Source of the DNA: Petunia secreta
Lineage: Eukaryota; Streptophyta; Magnoliopsida; Solanales; Solanaceae
Reading direction: 5' to 3'
DNA: 64,000 nucleotides
Assembly: GCA_029990175.1 (NCBI GenBank)
Contig: JARKIP010000053.1
Coordinates: 10,434,001-10,498,000 of the forward strand
Shown: positions 1 to 8,114 of the stretch, one piece after another
Layout of the letters: the number at the start of each line of letters is the position of its first letter
How positions within the stretch are numbered: the stretch's first letter is position 1
The notes under the pieces: generated by a model
Told to the model about the DNA's origin: nothing
Database searches by the model: none
The model's input: the letters and a program-made list of their open reading frames with translations, nothing else
Position numbers and translations under genes: made by a program

Positions 1-370
1 GACCCCCCGTAACTTTGCAGGCCTCTAATAGTACGTGGGTACCATAAATGTTGTTCTTAGTGAACTCAAAGCTATTACCAAATGAGTTGTCGACGTGGGT
101 CTGAGCAGCAAAGTGCATTATAGTGTCAATGTTCTCAGTTATGAGAAGGTAGTTAACAAGATCTGCACTGGCAATGTCCCCCTTAACAAACTTGAAATTA
201 GGGGACGGTCTGGAGGGAAGAAGGTTCTTCAAATTTGAACAATAATCAAGTTTGTCAAGGACAACGATCTTGTAGTCAGGATAGCTCCGGACAAGCCGGT
301 TGGCAACATGACATGCAATAAATCCGGCAGCTCCAGTAATGAGTATATTCTTAGGGGTGTATGTTGACAT
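1..370 (-). CDS. RHM1: Trifunctional UDP-rhamnose synthase (RHM), N-terminal part, runs off the left edge
   Basis: The minus strand opens with ATG at 370-368 and stays open for 123 codons to the window edge. The product starts MSTYTPKNILITGAAGFIA, an NAD-binding Rossmann loop of the extended SDR family (GxxGxxA/S pattern at residues 13-19). It continues with VVLDKLDYCSN, KFVKGDI and HFAAQTHVDNSFGNS, the hallmark of plant RHM/MUM4 enzymes. Known role of the family: conversion of UDP-glucose to UDP-L-rhamnose in the cytosol, with an N-terminal 4,6-dehydratase and a C-terminal 3,5-epimerase/4-keto-reductase, feeding pectin and flavonoid glycosylation. Full-length proteins are about 670 residues, so only about a fifth is present. 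The last codons read V-T-G-G where relatives as I recall them have V-T-G-Q; this could be an exon edge, a variant or a sequencing problem. The RHM1 symbol rests on resemblance; RHM2 or RHM3 is possible. Confidence 0.93.
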   Translation of the reverse strand, partial: MSTYTPKNILITGAAGFIACHVANRLVRSYPDYKIVVLDKLDYCSNLKNLLPSRPSPNFKFVKGDIASADLVNYLLITENIDTIMHFAAQTHVDNSFGNSFEFTKNNIYGTHVLLEACKVTGG

Positions 371-383
371 CTTGAATCAGCCT

Positions 384-1265
384 CTACAGATGAGAAATCC
401 CAAATCAAAATTCAGATTTTGTAGTAAACTCAGATCTATACTTAAAGAAAAGCATAAAAACCACCTTCAAGCCAGTATTTGCATAGCTAATGGTACAAAA
501 CAGCTACCAAAAATATTGAATAAACAAGTAAGTGCATTCAAAAGCATTTGTACAACCAACAACACCTCAACATCATGGAAGTTCCGTATCTGCACTTACA
601 AAAATTAATCTGGTAGAGGCAGATCCAAGATTTTAATTTGGTGGGTTCAGCCTAATCACTAAAACAATCGAACTTTTGAAATTATTGGTTCAGAATCTAA
701 TATTGTTTAAAAAATTTATGGGTTCAAAATGTAATACATTGTTTAAAAAAATTATCACATATATATGTATTGTCTGTGTCAAAAATGTTTGGATTCAGTT
801 GAACCCATTGTTTACACGCTAACTTCGCTAGTAGCTATGGCTATCTTTACCTTTCCTCATAAGATGTGCATGGGATGAAAAGAATGATGCACGCATCAAC
901 TATTAAATCAAAAACAAGTTGGGTCGACAATATGAATCCTCTATATATTTTACACTATCCATTCTCATTTCAATTCCAAATCATTAGATCCAACAAAATT
1001 CATGAACTTCAACAATACTAATCAACAACATTCCAAATGCGTATTTTCTATTAGATCTGAATAAGCTAAACAATGCGAAATAAAAATACATGGATCAAAG
1101 TTCAACAACATAGCCAGTATGATCGGGGCGGGGAGGGTGAGATGTATGCAGAACTTACCGCTCTTCTTGTGAATGAGGTACATGGATCAAAGTTATAAAA
1201 TGTAAATTACAAACAGATCTAACACAGATCAATAAGAAATGAAACTGGGTGCAAAGGTTACTTAC
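384..1265 (-). other. Leader (5' UTR) intron of the RHM gene
   Basis: Read on the minus strand, a strong donor GTAAGTAACC begins at 1265 and an acceptor TTTCTCATCTGTAG ends at 384, leaving 13 nt of exon 2 leader before the ATG. The inferred first exon, about 1266-1365, has a CT-rich leader. A second donor-like site, GTAAGTTCTGC, starts at 1158 and could give an alternative exon. The stretch 1121-1158 (read as GTAAGTTCTGCATACATC then CCCTCCCCG) resembles the conserved 3' tail of Solanaceae RTE LINEs/SINEs, so this second donor may come from a transposon fragment. No other feature is seen in the intron. Splicing is inferred from signals only. Confidence 0.6.
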
Positions 1266-1390
1266 AGGTTAAAATCCCGATCAGGATCCACCCCAACGTA
1301 ACAAAAGATAAAAAGGATAGCACCCGGCTTTATTATTAAGGAGAGAGAGAGATTTCAGACAAAGCCTGTAGTGAAGTAGCGTGTCTTTCT

Positions 1391-1400
1391 CTATATATAG
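1391..1400 (-). promoter_or_regulatory. TATA box of the RHM gene
   Basis: CTATATATAG lies on the minus strand about 25-30 bp upstream of the likely transcription start near 1360-1365. It is followed by a CT-rich leader (the complement of the GAGAGAGAGA run at 1341-1350). Spacing to the leader intron donor is consistent with a plant Pol II core promoter. Upstream DNA (1401-1766) is AT-rich with a purine-rich patch near 1490-1515, and no other element was recognised. Confidence 0.6.
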
Positions 1401-1766
1401 ATTATTCTCAGTTACCTAAGATACTTTTAAAATGTTTATTCTCAGAAAAGTAACGTAAACAAAGAATAAAGCAGAGGGAGTGGTAAATGGGGTAAAAGGG
1501 GGAAGAAGAAGGGGGTCACAGTAATGGGTGAATTACGTAGCCGGGAATTTCTGGACTTCTCTTTTTGCTGCTCACAAATAGGGAGGCATTCATGGATTTC
1601 ATTCATTTCACATTTCCCAACTACTACTCCATTGGGTCCCACTCCTAAAACGGCAAATGAAAAATTGGAGCGTTTAAAAATTATTTTAATTAATTATACA
1701 AGCAAAATGTTACCAAAAAGTTATTTTTCTTCTATTCAAATTTGAAAAAAAACATATCATATCATA

Positions 1767-3315
1767 TCTAAGAGCCTCTTTGGGTGGGCTTATAAGCAAT
1801 TTATTTTAAGTAACTTATAAGTCAAAAATTTTTACGTTACCAAACATATATTAATGTGCTTATTAGCATATAAGCCACTTTTAAGCTCACCCAAACGGGC
1901 TCTAACTATACTAAAAGAGCCAATCTCAAAAGCAAAATGTAAAAGACCATTTTGCCCCAAGTAGAAAAACTTATTTTAACTACTCTTTTATACAAAGAGG
2001 TCAATACACAATTCAATATAAATATAATAAAAAATAGAATAGTAAAATTATCAAACAATTACAAATAAAGCTATACATACTGCACAATTAATCTGCTTAG
2101 TGATGAGAGCCCCAAACCTAAAATTAAATATAGGATCACACTTTTCAGATCTCTTAGTTACTTTCAATAGTTGAGGAATTTGAAAAGTTATGTTCAATGA
2201 TTTATTAATTGGCATAGACCAAATTCATCAAATTTATCCTTTACATTAAGTTCTCCTAGGTGGAGAATTTGAGAGGTTAGATTCAATTATTTAATTAATA
2301 TAGACCAAATTCATCTTGATAATTATTTATAGATTTGAAAAATCATTTTTTGCTGCTATAATATTGAAAATTTATGGTTCAAACAAATATTCCAGGTTGT
2401 AGTTTATGAAAAGGCATAGAAAGAAAGAAAGGAAAAAATAAGTTTGAGTAGAAGAAAAAGTTCTTCATTACACACATACAGAATGCATATACTAAAACTT
2501 TGACTCCCTTTCCAGTTCCCATCAAATTACCAATATCATTATATCTTACTTTAGTATTTGAGTTACCAGAAAATGAGAGTTGCATATTAGCTACTTCATG
2601 TAAATATTCTTTCTAACTAGATGGCTTCTTCAGCATTGCTCGGAAGCTGAATCCTCATCACAACTCAAATTTACAACCTTCATTGTTTGGTTATTGTTTA
2701 AACATAGATATGGTTAGAACATTTCCCTAAAATATGTTTGTTTATTTTTATTTGTATTTTTCACAGTCTAGCTTAGTGGAGAATGATCACCATGTATTTT
2801 ATAGTTTTACTAACAGTCCAATATTTTAAGAATTACATTTATTTTTTTATTTTAGTTTGATGAATTTATTTTATAAGTATTTTGTATCATTGTAACATTA
2901 ACTTCTTACATTTTAAGCATGTCATGTATAACAAGTTTTAATTTTAGTTTTCCAGATTTTTTAAAGGGTATTTAAATGAAATTTTGACTTATATATACGT
3001 ATTTGATGGGGGAACAACTTTGTCTTTTTAATTTATTTATAAATAGCACACTTTTTAAGTAGTTAATTTTACAAGAAGCCAATCAGATACCTTAAGTTAC
3101 TGGAGAAGGAGTCAATTTTTTTATAAAAAAGAAATAAGAATGTATCCTCGGGTATATCTGTCGGTGGATTTTCTTTATATGAATGCAGTTAAATAGGATT
3201 AACATTCATCTTTGATTTTTTATTTGTTCTATATAATTGAAAATAATGTTTGTATAATTTTTAAGGTTTTTATTCATTATAGTATTCACGCGCGAAGCGC
3301 GTATCAAAAAACTAG
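1767..3315 (+). mobile_element. Non-autonomous Helitron (A)
   Basis: The right end has the Helitron signature: a GC-rich hairpin ACGCGCGAAGCGCGT (about 3287-3301) followed by a short A-rich stretch and CTAG at 3312-3315, with T as the next host base. The left end begins TC at 1767 after a host A, and continues (ignoring the MITE inserted at 1772-1902) as the ACTATACTAAAAGAGCC motif shared with the other Helitrons of this window. There is no target duplication, as expected for A|T insertion by rolling-circle elements. No Rep/helicase coding remains; the interior is AT-rich with only short ORFs. Confidence 0.7.
1772..1902. mobile_element. Tourist-like (PIF/Harbinger-type) MITE, 131 bp
   Basis: The terminal inverted repeats begin GAGCCTCTTTGGGTGGGCTT on the left and GAGCCCGTTTGGGTGAGCTT on the right (reverse complement). 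The element is flanked by the 3 bp duplication TAA at 1769-1771 and 1903-1905, the rule for PIF/Harbinger MITEs. It has no coding capacity. It sits a few bases inside the 5' end of Helitron A and splits that end. Confidence 0.85.
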
Positions 3316-3420
3316 TTATTATAAAAGTGGGAATCCCATATGAAAAAGTGAACGACGTTTTTGCCCTCTTAGAAAAACTTCTTCTAAGTACTTTTGTGTA
3401 CAAAAAGGTCAATACATAAT
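3316..3420 (+). mobile_element. 5' end of a second Helitron directly abutting Helitron A
   Basis: Directly after the CTAG of Helitron A comes TTATTATAAAAGTGGGAATCCC, then an AAAGTGAACGACGTTTTTGCCC motif. This is the same 5' subterminal block as at 12444, 15880 and 16201. The usual TC start is degraded to TT. I could not place its 3' hairpin/CTRR end, so the length is unknown; it may include the RPA-like exons at 4480-5690. Confidence 0.5.
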
Positions 3421-4479
3421 TGAATTTCTATATTATAAATTATAAATATATTACCAAAAATTAAAGAAAAAAATATATGCATCCTTGTCCAAGCAGCCAA
3501 CCATTCATACGACTTATTCATCTTTTGGTTCCCAAAGACACCTTACAAATTCGACTAACTAAAGCAATAATTAGTCATTAATCTCATTTGCCCAGCGACT
3601 GAAGAGGAACCATGCATCCGCCTACAAGCCTCCTCTATCTAAAGCATCTCCTAATCATCTTCAATTCCATGAAGAAAACCATAGCATCCAACGGCCCTTT
3701 CACATTAACGCAAATCCATTAATCATGGAATTTAAAACATACGTTTTCCAATTAATTGGTCAGATTCGTTTGGCTTTCGTTCTTAGTTATTTTCTGTATA
3801 GATCATCTGCTGGCTTTCGACATCCCGCAATTAATGTACTGCTCCTTTGAAATTCTGTTAAGCATTATATAAGTAGAAAAATTTATCTATTTGTTTTATC
3901 AACTTCATCTAGCTTCTTCTTATTTTCTGTCCAAAACTAAAGATTTGCAAACTCCATTCCCTTATCAAGGAGCAGAATTGTTTTGGTTTGTTGACGTGGT
4001 CGACAACATCTGCAGCAGACATGTAAGAATGTTGAATTTCAATTTGAAACAGCAAAAATCCTTTACTTTGGCGCGAATTTATCAATCGCCACGCAAATTT
4101 CTAAATTGCCACTAATTCTAACTTTTGATCTTACCATTCTTCCCCAGGTTCCTTTGTTTAAAGCAATATAAATTTGGTAATACTCTACATTTTTGTTTTT
4201 ACTTCTATAAATATGTTACTTCCTAAATACATTGTCATATTGTCATCCACATCTGCAGCTAAAGTTGCATACTATGTTAACTAAAACACAAATATTGACA
4301 ATGTTTCTTCACCATAGTAAAGTCCACCACCTTACTGTTTTATTATATTACTAATGATCTATTTTTATATAGAACCAAAATTATGTTGCGAAAATCCGTT
4401 ATATTAAATGTGTGTGTATATATATATGTAATGTTTGGATCTACTTCATAGCTACTACAACATACGTCAAAATGGCTAG
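3421..4479. other. AT-rich non-coding stretch
   Basis: About 1.06 kb between the second Helitron end and the first RPA-like exon. One short open frame (3891-4115) has no recognisable domain. If the RPA-like exons belong to a Helitron gene, upstream exons could lie here, but I cannot identify any. Confidence 0.4.
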
Positions 4480-5690
4480 CGAATTGACCTGGACGAAGAA
4501 TGCACACCTATTAGCAAGTTGAAACCCTTGAAAGCAGAATGTGCTATTGAAGCTTTAGTGCTTCGCATAGGGCCAATAAAAGACTATAAAAATGCAAATG
4601 GTGAAGGTGTTCGTAGATTGCTAATATTCGTCGATGAAGAGGTAACGATACATTAATCTTTTATTCTACTCACCTACTACTTTGGCTCCTTCAATAGTAC
4701 TAATGCTGCTTATTTGTCCTATCACAGTGTACGAAAATACCAACTACTCTTATCAAAGACGATGTCGAAATATGGAAAAAATTCTTCGAACCAAATCAGG
4801 CATATTACATTATAATTGGAAAGATAATCTGCTCAAAAGGCAACTTCTTAACTGTACGCGGTGACCTTGAAATATCATTTCAACACGACACAAAGGTTAA
4901 AGAATATAATAGTGAATTCATGTCTCAAAACTCCGCATATGGTTTCCTCTCTTTTGTTGAGGCTGGAAATATCCGGAAGGGACTTCGTTTGGTAAATATC
5001 GACACCCGTTTAGTGATGATTTCACCTGTAATTAGTTAGTAGTTTGTATTTACATTAATTGGATAATTTTTGCAGATGTTGTAAGTTGCAACTACTGCAA
5101 GATAGAAGATGTTGATTATGAGGACATGTAAGATATATACATAAAATTTTCATCCAAGAATTCTTAAAACAATCAGCTGAGTATGTAGTCGTTTATTTCA
5201 CTTATTATATACTAGATATAGATTGAAGATTTCTGTTTCTACTAACGAAGTAGCAAATATTCTGACATTGTTTGGGGCTGCACGATACTTCATTGGCCGC
5301 GATGTTGAGTATATTCAGTCGACAACTGAAAAGGTTAAATTTCGATAAGTTAAAAATTACATACGTGTTGTAATATTTTTTTATTATCATGTCTTTTTAT
5401 TTGCGATTTTTTTCCTTGATTATTATAACACATCTTGTATGTTATTTATCTTTGGAACTCTCTTTTAGTGAAATTGTTCTTACTAAACCATTTTCTCTTG
5501 TAAATTGACAGATGAAAGGTACATTTATGTATATCTATAAATTATGAATAAATCAATAAAAATTTTATGAATGAACAATGATAAAGTATCACTATTATAG
5601 TATTTTGTAGGTGTACGTTGTGATATTGACAATGATCTACGTGCTATCATAATGAAGACGTATGTTGATCGAATTTATGTGGAACTTCTG
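4480..5690 (+). pseudogene. RPA1-like OB-fold protein, decayed multi-exon remnant
   Basis: Exon-like blocks can be read between plausible splice sites. Block 1 (about 4480-4641) contains CTPISKLKPLK, then NANGEGVRRLLIFVDEE, and ends at a GTAACG donor; this is the plant replication protein A 70 kDa-like OB-fold pattern (PIS..L, then NARGEG..F..D). Block 2 (4728-4991) encodes IWKKFFEPNQAYYIIIGKI and a second OB-like strand pattern, ending at GTAAAT. Later blocks near 5076-5130 (SCNYCKIEDVDYED, a CxxC pair), 5220-5332 and 5612-5690 look like further small exons. The upstream ATG at 4472 runs into a stop in its own frame, and block 3 does not keep phase with block 2, so I read it as decayed. Autonomous plant Helitrons are known to carry RPA-like genes, and a Helitron end lies about 1.1 kb upstream. 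A degenerate host gene is the alternative. Confidence 0.55.
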
Positions 5691-6121
5691 CAAAAAATTC
5701 ACTTTTATTAGGCTACGATTTCTTGATATATATACAACTATCAAGAGAAGGAGTCTACAATTTCTTAAAATAACCGACTTTAAGATATGAATCATTTTCA
5801 ACAGTAGCCAGCATTTTTATATTTACATTTAAATCATTTGCTGTTGAATTATCAAATGATAAAGAAATTGTCACCTTGAATTTGATTTATTAGAATAAGT
5901 TTATAGCTTAAGTTGGTCTAAATTTACTAAATTAATGTAGCAACAAGGTTTTCAATTTTCAAATTGCCCCTCAACAATACGTGTCTAATTTTTTTAAAGA
6001 AACATCATGCTTTTTTTCTTTAATCCTACTAACTCTGTCGGAAGAAATTTGTATAATGTTTAGAAATTTATATGTTCAAGTGTCCAAAACTAGTAAGTTA
6101 AAAGGTGTCAAGCAAGTTCTT
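5691..6121. other. AT-rich non-coding stretch
   Basis: No open frame, repeat or regulatory pattern was recognised between the last RPA-like block and the LINE/SINE tail. Confidence 0.4.
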
Positions 6122-6237
6122 TAGCCGAGGGTCTATCAGAAACAATTTTTTCATCTTGGTGAGGGTAATGTCTGCATACATTTCACCGTTCCCAAGCCCT
6201 ACTAATGAAATTACACTGGGTATGTTGTTGTTGGTAT
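6122..6237 (+). mobile_element. RTE-LINE 3' tail, or a SINE sharing it
   Basis: The block starts AGCCGAGGGTCTATCAGAAA. It then has TGTCTGCATACATTTCACC and ends ATTACACTGGGTATG followed by TTGTTGTTG. The same order of motifs, in reverse complement, forms the 3' end of the RTE LINE at 50281-51717. It is therefore either a strongly 5'-truncated RTE insertion or a SINE that borrows the LINE tail. The tail TTGTTGTTGG is the usual simple 3' end. Confidence 0.65.
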
Positions 6238-6653
6238 AAGATTTGCCCTAATAGTGGGGTATTAGAGATGAGTTGGGGGTGGGGAGGGAAAGGGGGTTCA
6301 CTTGGGCTTCATATTTAGCCTAATAATCGGGCCATGATAAGGGCCTGGTTTGTCTTGCTATATCAAAGTATTTTTTTTTGCAAGAATTGAGTATATTTGT
6401 ACCTGAATATAGTATACTTTTATTATGTTATTATATTTTTGAGCACTTCTCCAATTATCTAGCAACTTCAACTTTCCATTTCTTATTTTAGAAAACTCAT
6501 CTTTCTCTATCTACGCATACTTTCTCTCTCTCTCTATAGACCAAACCCGAACCTTGTCATGATTTTACGGAGGCTACTATCTGGTGTATCATCGAAGTAT
6601 CTTTCCCTCGTCGAGCTGTCGTTTGACTCCTTTCCACCTCCCATATTCATTTT
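6238..6653. other. Non-coding stretch with a CT microsatellite
   Basis: AT-rich DNA with a G-rich patch near 6262-6300 and a TCTCTCTCTCTC run at about 6522-6535. It ends at the ATTTT duplication flanking the TRIM. Nothing else was recognised. Confidence 0.45.
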
Positions 6654-6868
6654 TGATGCAGGGGCTATCAAGGATTGGGCCCAAACTCATAAGGAGCCGC
6701 CCGTTGTGGGGTCCACCCCCTGGAGGAGTTGCGTTGCTCGGGGTGATCATGGTGGTGTCAGGGACGGACCTCGATTTGGGGTTTGATCCGGCGATATAAG
6801 AGTTGCGTTGCGCCTCTACCAACAGCTATGGCTTTTGGTAGAAATGGTTGCAGTGCACTCTTAAAGTT
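6654..6868 (+). repeat. TRIM LTR, forward copy
   Basis: About 215 bp from TGATGCAGGG to TTAAAGTT, followed at once by the primer-binding site. Near-identical reverse complements lie at 6974-7187 and 7270-7483. Confidence 0.8.
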
Positions 6869-6909
6869 TGGTATCAGAGCCAACCCGGGTTCGATTCCTG
6901 GCTACACCA
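6869..6909 (+). promoter_or_regulatory. TRIM primer-binding site with T-arm-like extension
   Basis: TGGTATCAGAGCC matches the 3' end complement of plant initiator methionine tRNA. It is followed by ACCCGGGTTCGATTCCTGG and CTACACCA. The extension either continues complementarity into the T arm of the primer tRNA or copies the 3' quarter of a tRNA: a T stem-loop, then an acceptor strand ending CCA. Its reverse complement is at 7229-7269. Confidence 0.75.
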
Positions 6910-6973
6910 TGCGAAGTTCGGGGACGAACTTGCTTTAAAGAAAGGGGGGATGATGCAGGGGCTATCAAGGATT

Positions 6974-7483
6974 AACTTTAAGAGTGCACTGCAACCATTT
7001 CTACCAAAAGCCATAGCTGTTGGTAGAGGCGCAACGCAACTCTTATATCGCCGGATCAACCCCAAATCGAGGTCCGTCCCTGACACCACCATGACCATCC
7101 CGAGCAACGCAACTCCTCCAGGGGGTGGACCCCACAACGGGTGGCTCCTTATGAGTTTGGGCCCAATCGTTGATAGCCCCTGCATCATCCCCCCTTTCTT
7201 TAAAGCAAGTTCGTCCCCGAACTTCGCATGGTGTAGCCAGGAATCGAACCCGGGTTGGCTCTGATACCAAACTTTAAGAGTGCACTGCAACCATTTCTAC
7301 CAAAAGCCATAGCTGTTGGTAGAGGCGCAACGCAACTCTTATATCGCCGGATCAACCCCAAATCGAGGTCCGTCCCTGACACCACCATGACCACCCCGAG
7401 CAACGCAACTCCTCCAGGGAGTGGACCCCACAACGGGCGGCTCCTTATGAGTTTGGGCCCAATCCTTGATAGCCCCTGCATCA
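6974..7483 (-). mobile_element. Complete TRIM copy in reverse orientation
   Basis: This part alone is a structurally complete TRIM: LTR 7483-7270, internal 7269-7188 with primer site and purine tract, LTR 7187-6974. The two LTRs differ at a few positions (for example AATCGTTG at 7166 against AATCCTTG at about 7461). It has no target duplication of its own at 6974. Confidence 0.8.
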
Positions 7484-8014
7484 ATTTTTCACCTCATTTT
7501 CTTCAAATACCTTGTCAATCGTCGTAGATCTAGGTTCAACAGAGGGCCAAAACCCTAAATCCAAATTCTACGGCCAAAGCCTCCACCACCTCCATCATCA
7601 AACTCATCTCCACAAAGCCATAAAAGCCATGCCAAGCTTCTCTACTATGTTGCTCATCTTCTTCACCATAGTCATTCAATTTACTACGAGTAGTATTAAA
7701 CCACCAATCATCCTACTGAAGATGATTGTAAAAATATTTTAACTTTGTTTTAAAGTCCTCCCATATAGTCATACTAATTAACTCCAGACTATGTAAATCA
7801 TGTGCATAGATTTGCTTATTTCATCAATATTCAGTGGTCATGGCCATAATAGAAGATCAATATGGCATTTCCCCCTGCTATGCAGTTGATTTTGTCGGCA
7901 TAGCAGAATCTCACTGGAAGAAATTTCAGAGAATTTGTTTCCTTTTTTCTTGTTTTATATTAATGACGGAACAAGTAAAAAAGAAACATAGAGTTTTGGA
8001 GTTTACGACTGTAT
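7484..8014. other. Non-coding stretch
   Basis: Short open frames only (7512-7742, 7834-8079) with no recognisable protein family. A weak CT/CCA-rich patch lies near 7580-7640. I see no gene. Confidence 0.4.
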
Positions 8015-8109
8015 TGGAAAGTGATGATAATTTGGCCTTATTTATTTACATTTCTATAGTATTTGAGCTCACACAGTGAATAAATGATGTCGGATTGACC
8101 TTATGTTAC
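8015..8109 (+). repeat. Left part of an AT-rich ~120 bp repeat array
   Basis: Contains AAGTGATGATAATTTGGCC then TTATTTATTT, followed by GTGAATAAATGATGTCGGAT and TGACCTTATGTTA. The same alternating sub-blocks recur at 10560-11160. The array is interrupted here by the 2.43 kb LTR-like insertion. Confidence 0.6.
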
Positions 8110-8114
8110 GTTTT

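Larger units (their letters stand above)
6654..7483. mobile_element. Inverted (palindromic) compound TRIM retrotransposon
   Basis: The 830 bp block consists of LTR (+) 6654-6868, internal region (+) 6869-6950, the first 23 bp of a second LTR (+) 6951-6973, then LTR (-) 6974-7187, internal (-) 7188-7269 and LTR (-) 7270-7483. The LTRs are about 214 bp, begin TGATGCAGGGGCTATC and end CTCTTAAAGTT. The internal region is only 82 bp: an initiator-Met-type primer site directly after the LTR, a short spacer, and the purine tract AAAGAAAGGGGGGA before the next LTR. The whole block is bounded by the 5 bp duplication ATTTT (6649-6653 and 7484-7488). It has no coding capacity, as expected for TRIMs. Arms of about 320 nt can pair across a loop of about 190 nt. 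Confidence 0.85.

Noticed and set aside
6654..6868. Cassandra-type TRIM with 5S rRNA in its LTR
   Set aside because: I looked for 5S-like sequence (the GGGTGACC and CCTGGGAA region and the internal promoter) and did not see it.
7188..7269. Possible tRNA gene (T-loop sequence and CCA)
   Set aside because: Only the T arm and 3' strand are present and it sits between a TRIM LTR and its purine tract; it is the primer-binding region, with no D or anticodon arm.
6848..7290. Two 138-codon ORFs on opposite strands with the same start sequence
   Set aside because: They are mirror reads of the TRIM palindrome; the identical beginnings come from the inverted repeat, not from genes.
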